Source: Dehalococcoidales bacterium (GTDB lineage: Bacteria > Chloroflexota > Dehalococcoidia > Dehalococcoidales > UBA3254). Taken from it: 9,323 nt of DNA. The notes under the pieces are model-generated. The model was not told where the DNA came from. It saw only the letters and a program-made list of their open reading frames with translations, and made no database searches. This document shows, piece after piece, positions 6,857 through 9,323 of this stretch; positions within the stretch are counted from its first letter, which is position 1; every line of letters starts with the position of its first letter. Where the stretch lies: NCBI GenBank assembly GCA_016926695.1, contig JAFGOB010000019.1, forward strand, positions 1 through 9,323. Direction: 5' to 3'. Made by a program: the position numbers and the translations under genes.

Positions 6857-7927
6857 GTGGATAAACAGCAGGACTGGAAAAAACTTTTGAAAGCCGATCC
6901 TACCGGCTGGCTCCTTGAGCCGGACGATCCCGGGGTAAGATACCTGGCTTTACGCGATATAGTGGAAGCGGGTGAAAAAGAAATAAAAGACGCCAGGCGC
7001 AAAGCCCACCGTGAAGGGCGGATCCCCGCAATCCTGGATGCCATGGCCCCCGAAGGATGGTGGGTGCATACCGGTAATGTTTATACGCCCAAATGCCAGG
7101 GTACCTCCTGGTCGATACTGGCGCTGGCGCAAACGGGTGCGTCTGTTGAGGAGGATAAACGCGTCGCCTCCGCATGTTCGTATCTGCTGGAACACGCGCT
7201 GGCAAAGGGAGGCCAGTTCTCCAGCGGCGGAGAGGCTTTCAAGACAGTCAACTGCTTCCAGGGCAACATGCTGACATCGCTGATGGACCTCGGCTGCAGG
7301 GATGAAAGGTTAGATACTGCTTACGAGTGGACTGCCTGTACGGTTACCGGAGAAGGTTTGCCCGCAAAAGTGACAAAAGAAGGTTTGATCGCAGCCGGCA
7401 GCAGTTCCGGCAGGCTTTTCCCTTTCAACTATGTAACCGGGCCGCTTTTCTCCTGTCGCAGTATAACTCACTGCGCCTGGGCGGGGGCCAAGATAATGCT
7501 GGCCTTTTCACGCCTGCCTGCGGCACGCTGTTCTCCTGCGGTCAAGCGGGCTATCGAGGCCGGGGTCGATTATTTTTTCAGCTCCGATCCCGCCACTGCT
7601 GATTTCCCCGGCGAAACAGCATCAAAACCGGACCGCAGGTGGTGGAAGTTCCATTTCCCCGTAGCAGGCATGGACCTTCTCCAGGTAGCAGAGGCCTTGA
7701 CCGGACTGGGATACGGCGCCGACCCCAGGCTGGCCAATACCCTGGAACTGATAAGAAGCAAGCAGGATGATGACGGAAAATGGCTGCTGGAGAAGAATTA
7801 CGGGTACTGGCATAAATGGTGGTTCAATCCAGGTTCCTTTAACAAGCCTAATAAATGGGTCACTTTAAGGGCGATGAGGGTATTGAAACAGGCTGCAATG
7901 CAGAAGCGGCAGCAGTCAGGTGGGTGA
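6857..7927 (+). CDS. Prenyltransferase / squalene-cyclase-fold (alpha-toroid) protein
   Basis: A 356-residue cytoplasmic-looking protein with a GTG start and a strong ribosome site. The opening DPTGWLLEPDDPGVRYLALRD-type segment (14-34), the repeated amphipathic helices and a QW-like motif QDDDGKW (303-309) place it with the terpenoid-cyclase/prenyltransferase alpha-toroid proteins. A further helical repeat around CQGTSWSILALAQTG (80-94) shows the usual Trp/Ala/Leu pattern. The DxDD acid motif of squalene-hopene cyclases is not seen, and no clear zinc triad of protein prenyltransferases is evident, so catalysis is uncertain. Eight cysteines (80, 107, 133, 147, 161, 200, 206, 225) are scattered through the first two-thirds. 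No membrane segment or signal peptide is visible. It lies 278 nt after the glycyl radical enzyme and 222 nt before the propeller gene, on the same strand. Fold fairly sure; role unknown. Confidence 0.8.
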   Translation: MDKQQDWKKLLKADPTGWLLEPDDPGVRYLALRDIVEAGEKEIKDARRKAHREGRIPAILDAMAPEGWWVHTGNVYTPKCQGTSWSILALAQTGASVEEDKRVASACSYLLEHALAKGGQFSSGGEAFKTVNCFQGNMLTSLMDLGCRDERLDTAYEWTACTVTGEGLPAKVTKEGLIAAGSSSGRLFPFNYVTGPLFSCRSITHCAWAGAKIMLAFSRLPAARCSPAVKRAIEAGVDYFFSSDPATADFPGETASKPDRRWWKFHFPVAGMDLLQVAEALTGLGYGADPRLANTLELIRSKQDDDGKWLLEKNYGYWHKWWFNPGSFNKPNKWVTLRAMRVLKQAAMQKRQQSGG

Positions 7928-7944
7928 TATGATATCAATTGAAC

Positions 7945-7973
7945 TTGACATTTGATTGCACCGGTGATACCAT
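7945..7973 (+). promoter_or_regulatory. Candidate promoter for the propeller gene
   Basis: TTGACA (7945-7950), a 17-bp spacer and TACCAT (7968-7973). The layout is the same as the element before the cupin gene: perfect -35, 17 bp, TA-x-CAT. The start point near 7980 would leave a leader of about 170 nt before the ATG at 8150. Confidence 0.45.
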
Positions 7974-8061
7974 TGCTTCAAACTTGTACAGGATATCGCC
8001 TGTTTTCGCTCTCTGCGGCTTATTTGCTTTTTGTTTACAAGATCATCGCCACGTATTTTAT

Positions 8062-8088
8062 CCGTTGTCGGGAAACGGGCATCTTTTT
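8062..8088 (+). terminator. Weak intrinsic-terminator-like hairpin
   Basis: CCGTT (8062-8066) pairs with AACGG (8074-8078) around a 7-nt loop, and five T follow at 8084-8088. The stem is short and separated from the T-run, so it would terminate poorly. If real, it ends the toroid transcript or attenuates the propeller leader. Confidence 0.25.
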
Positions 8089-8128
8089 AACGTAATAATA
8101 TGAACCAGGGGTTATTATACATATTAAC

Positions 8129-8138
8129 AGAAAGGAGG
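8129..8138 (+). promoter_or_regulatory. Full-length Shine-Dalgarno for the propeller gene
   Basis: AGAAAGGAGG is a 10-nt uninterrupted complement of the 16S rRNA 3' end and lies 11 nt before the ATG at 8150. The spacing is slightly long, but no other in-frame start is better placed. Confidence 0.7.
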
Positions 8139-8149
8139 CTTGAACAATT

Positions 8150-9121
8150 ATGGTATACGGTGAGGGTAAATATACTTACGAGCTGGCTGATTGGCATGCC
8201 GAGTATCCCGGAGGATGGCAGCCGGTCGAGGTAAACGGTCTGGCTGTCGATTCACAGGACAGGCTATACGCATTCAATACGGGTGAGTACCCGGTGACGG
8301 TCTTTGATAGTAACGGCAAGCTGGTGAAAAACTGGGGAGGGGATACTTACGGGCACAGTCACGGAGCATATATCGGCCCCGACGATTCTCTCTACTATGC
8401 CGACGACGGCAATCACACCGTAAACAAGATGACCACTGACGGCAAGATACTGATGACGCTGGGTACAAAAGGTAAGCCTTCGGATACAGGTTATATGACA
8501 GTGGACGCCAGCGGAAAAAAGCTTAACGTTTTTGAAGCCATAGCCACTACCAAGCGGGGCGGCCCTCCCTTCAACGCCCCCACGGATATAGCCCTGTCTC
8601 CCTCAGGCGAGATATATGTATCCGATGGCTACGGCAACGCCAGGGTGCATACATTCACCGCTGACGGTAAGCTGCTCTTTTCCTGGGGTGAACCGGGACA
8701 TGGTCCCAGCCAGTTTGTCGTCCCTCATGCGGTTGCGGTGGACAAACAGGGACGGGTGTTTATAGCCGACCGCCACAACAACAGGCTCCAAATTTTCGAT
8801 GAAAAAGGCAAATACCTGGAGGAATGGACCAGCGACCTCAAGTTCCCGACCGATATCTTCATAGACAAAGACCAGACGGTATACGTATCCGAGTTGATGC
8901 GTCCGGGGATAAGCATATTTGATATCAACGGCAAACTGCTGGCGCGCTGGGGAAATGAAGGCCGGACCAAGGAAGACCCCCTGTTTGTGACGCTTCATGC
9001 CATCGTGGTGGATTCGCAGGGTTCTATCTATGTCGCCGAAGTGATGGGGATGCAGGCGGGGACGCCCTTCCTGGCCACGCGCAAAACGAGAATGATCCAG
9101 AAGTTCACCAGGAAGGCCTAG
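8150..9121 (+). CDS. Six-bladed NHL beta-propeller, peptidyl-hydroxyglycine amidating lyase (PAL)-like
   Basis: A 323-residue propeller of about six NHL-type blades (roughly 27-66, 67-108, 140-183, 188-229, 230-269, 280-321), each with a hydrophobic strand, a D-x-x-G-x-(I/V/L)-Y turn and an F-D-x-x-G-K end. It resembles the lyase domain of peptidylglycine alpha-amidating enzymes. The putative metal histidines are H71 (SHGAYIGPD), H193 (VPHAVAVD) and H283 (LHAIVVD). The catalytic-type Tyr is Y161 in YVSDGYGNARV (156-166), and an active-site Arg is R208 in ADRHNNRLQIF (206-216). The position where relatives usually read FNRGEHP is FNTGEYP here (42-48), so the Arg is replaced by T44. There is no signal peptide or membrane segment, unlike exported PAL. 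No monooxygenase partner is in the window. It could be a lyase on another substrate or a non-catalytic scaffold. Confidence 0.85.
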   Translation: MVYGEGKYTYELADWHAEYPGGWQPVEVNGLAVDSQDRLYAFNTGEYPVTVFDSNGKLVKNWGGDTYGHSHGAYIGPDDSLYYADDGNHTVNKMTTDGKILMTLGTKGKPSDTGYMTVDASGKKLNVFEAIATTKRGGPPFNAPTDIALSPSGEIYVSDGYGNARVHTFTADGKLLFSWGEPGHGPSQFVVPHAVAVDKQGRVFIADRHNNRLQIFDEKGKYLEEWTSDLKFPTDIFIDKDQTVYVSELMRPGISIFDINGKLLARWGNEGRTKEDPLFVTLHAIVVDSQGSIYVAEVMGMQAGTPFLATRKTRMIQKFTRKA

Positions 9122-9142
9122 ATAACGCCGCAAAAGACACTT

Positions 9143-9172
9143 TTGACACGGCTATTGGGAAAATGTTAAAAT
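9143..9172 (+). promoter_or_regulatory. Strong promoter with extended -10
   Basis: A perfect TTGACA (9143-9148) is followed after 18 bp by TAAAAT (9167-9172, 5 of 6 to consensus), preceded by TGt (9164-9166), an extended -10 signature. Transcription would start near 9179, downstream of the propeller gene and only about 75 nt before an intrinsic terminator. Confidence 0.6.
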
Positions 9173-9178
9173 AAGCAG

Positions 9179-9254
9179 GTTGTGTGGTGCCGGGTGGTGA
9201 ATCTAAGAACTCGTGTCAACATGCCCTCACCTGATCCAGGTGAGGGCTTTTTTT
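9179..9254 (+). ncRNA. Candidate short transcript (sRNA or attenuated leader)
   Basis: The interval from the predicted start point to the end of the terminator T-tract is about 75 nt and holds no credible gene. A strong promoter closed by a strong terminator is the usual layout of a small RNA or an attenuated leader. A 16-codon GTG frame (9184-9234) whose stop falls at the terminator loop is possible but has no clear ribosome site. No known RNA family is recognised. Confidence 0.35.
9223..9254 (+). terminator. Intrinsic (Rho-independent) terminator
   Basis: An 11-bp perfect stem, GCCCTCACCTG (9223-9233) with CAGGTGAGGGC (9237-9247), around a 3-nt loop ATC, is followed directly by seven T (9248-9254). 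This is a textbook terminator for the propeller gene and/or the short transcript from the promoter at 9143. Confidence 0.9.
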
Positions 9255-9255
9255 G

Positions 9256-9323
9256 GTGTGCTCGGCATGAGCGATAACCAGGTGGTGAAAGACCACTATA
9301 GGCTTGGCAGCAGGAACTATTAG
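9256..9323 (+). mobile_element. 5' end of a group II intron (cut by window end)
   Basis: Immediately after the terminator T-tract and one G, the sequence opens with GTGTG (9256-9260), which fits the group II 5'-splice consensus GUGYG. It continues with GCTC-GGCAT-GAGC (9260-9272), a stem matching the frequent GCCC-GGCAT-GGGC of bacterial group II introns with a paired change in both arms. Next is a GTGGT/ACCAC stem (9282-9286 with 9292-9296) around GAAAG, like the domain I segment following it in such introns. The rest, including any LtrA-type reverse transcriptase and domain V, lies outside the window. Insertion just behind a terminator hairpin is the hallmark site of class C introns. The identification is from memory of intron sequences, not a search. 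Confidence 0.65.

Noticed and set aside
6627..6890. 87-codon frame between the glycyl radical enzyme and the toroid gene
   Set aside because: It overlaps the well-supported GTG start of the toroid gene in another frame, lacks a ribosome site, and its translation resembles no protein family.
8603..9133. 176-codon antisense frame inside the propeller gene
   Set aside because: The sense strand encodes clear propeller repeats with family motifs; the antisense translation has none.
9221..9277. Short frame starting at ATG 9221 and running through the terminator into the intron
   Set aside because: It lies across the terminator hairpin, has no ribosome site and is fully explained by the terminator and intron stems.
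1..9323. CRISPR array, tRNA, rRNA or transposase
   Set aside because: No regularly spaced repeats, cloverleaf, rRNA-like stretch or transposase motif was found on either strand. The only mobile-element signal is the intron end at the right edge.

Overview
The window reads as a piece of a strict anaerobe's chromosome, of moderate GC content, with strong Shine-Dalgarno sites. The gene mix is a glycyl radical enzyme, a cupin, an alpha/alpha-toroid (prenyltransferase-like) protein, an NHL/PAL-like propeller, an AhpD-like protein and a DHA2 efflux pump. This mix reminds me of sediment or subsurface Dehalococcoidia (Chloroflexota), with anaerobic Firmicutes as the alternative. That placement is a guess from gene content only.

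Left part (1-3033). A tail-anchored, Thr-rich beta protein of unknown function (2-778, probably cut by the window edge) converges on a minus-strand pair: an AhpD/carboxymuconolactone-decarboxylase-like protein (3033-2554), then a 14-TM DHA2-type MFS exporter (2332-902). A strong hairpin without a U-tract sits between the convergent genes. The MFS gene has a convincing promoter of its own.

Central part (3210-6578). Divergent from the AhpD-like gene is a small MTH1187-family thiamine-binding protein, with a near-consensus promoter and an extended Shine-Dalgarno. It is followed by a tight pair with its own candidate promoter: a cupin (3594-4109) and, 21 nt later, an 815-aa glycyl radical enzyme (4131-6578). 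The enzyme has both the thiyl Cys loop (C453-x-E455) and the glycyl radical loop (G791). No activating radical-SAM enzyme is present anywhere in the window. The substrate cannot be read from the sequence.

Right part (6579-9323). After a 278-nt spacer with potential RNA structure comes a 356-aa squalene-cyclase/prenyltransferase-fold protein starting at GTG. It is followed by a 323-aa six-bladed propeller that keeps most of the metal and catalytic residues of peptidyl-hydroxyglycine amidating lyase. The last 200 bases hold a strong promoter, about 75 transcribed bases, a textbook intrinsic terminator, and immediately after its T-tract what looks like the 5' end of a group II intron, cut off by the window.

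The cupin and glycyl radical enzyme probably work together in anaerobic carbon metabolism. Links to the toroid and propeller proteins rest on proximity alone. The most notable items are the intron end behind the terminator, the short promoter-terminator unit, the unassigned glycyl radical enzyme, and the PAL-like propeller with one altered active-site position.
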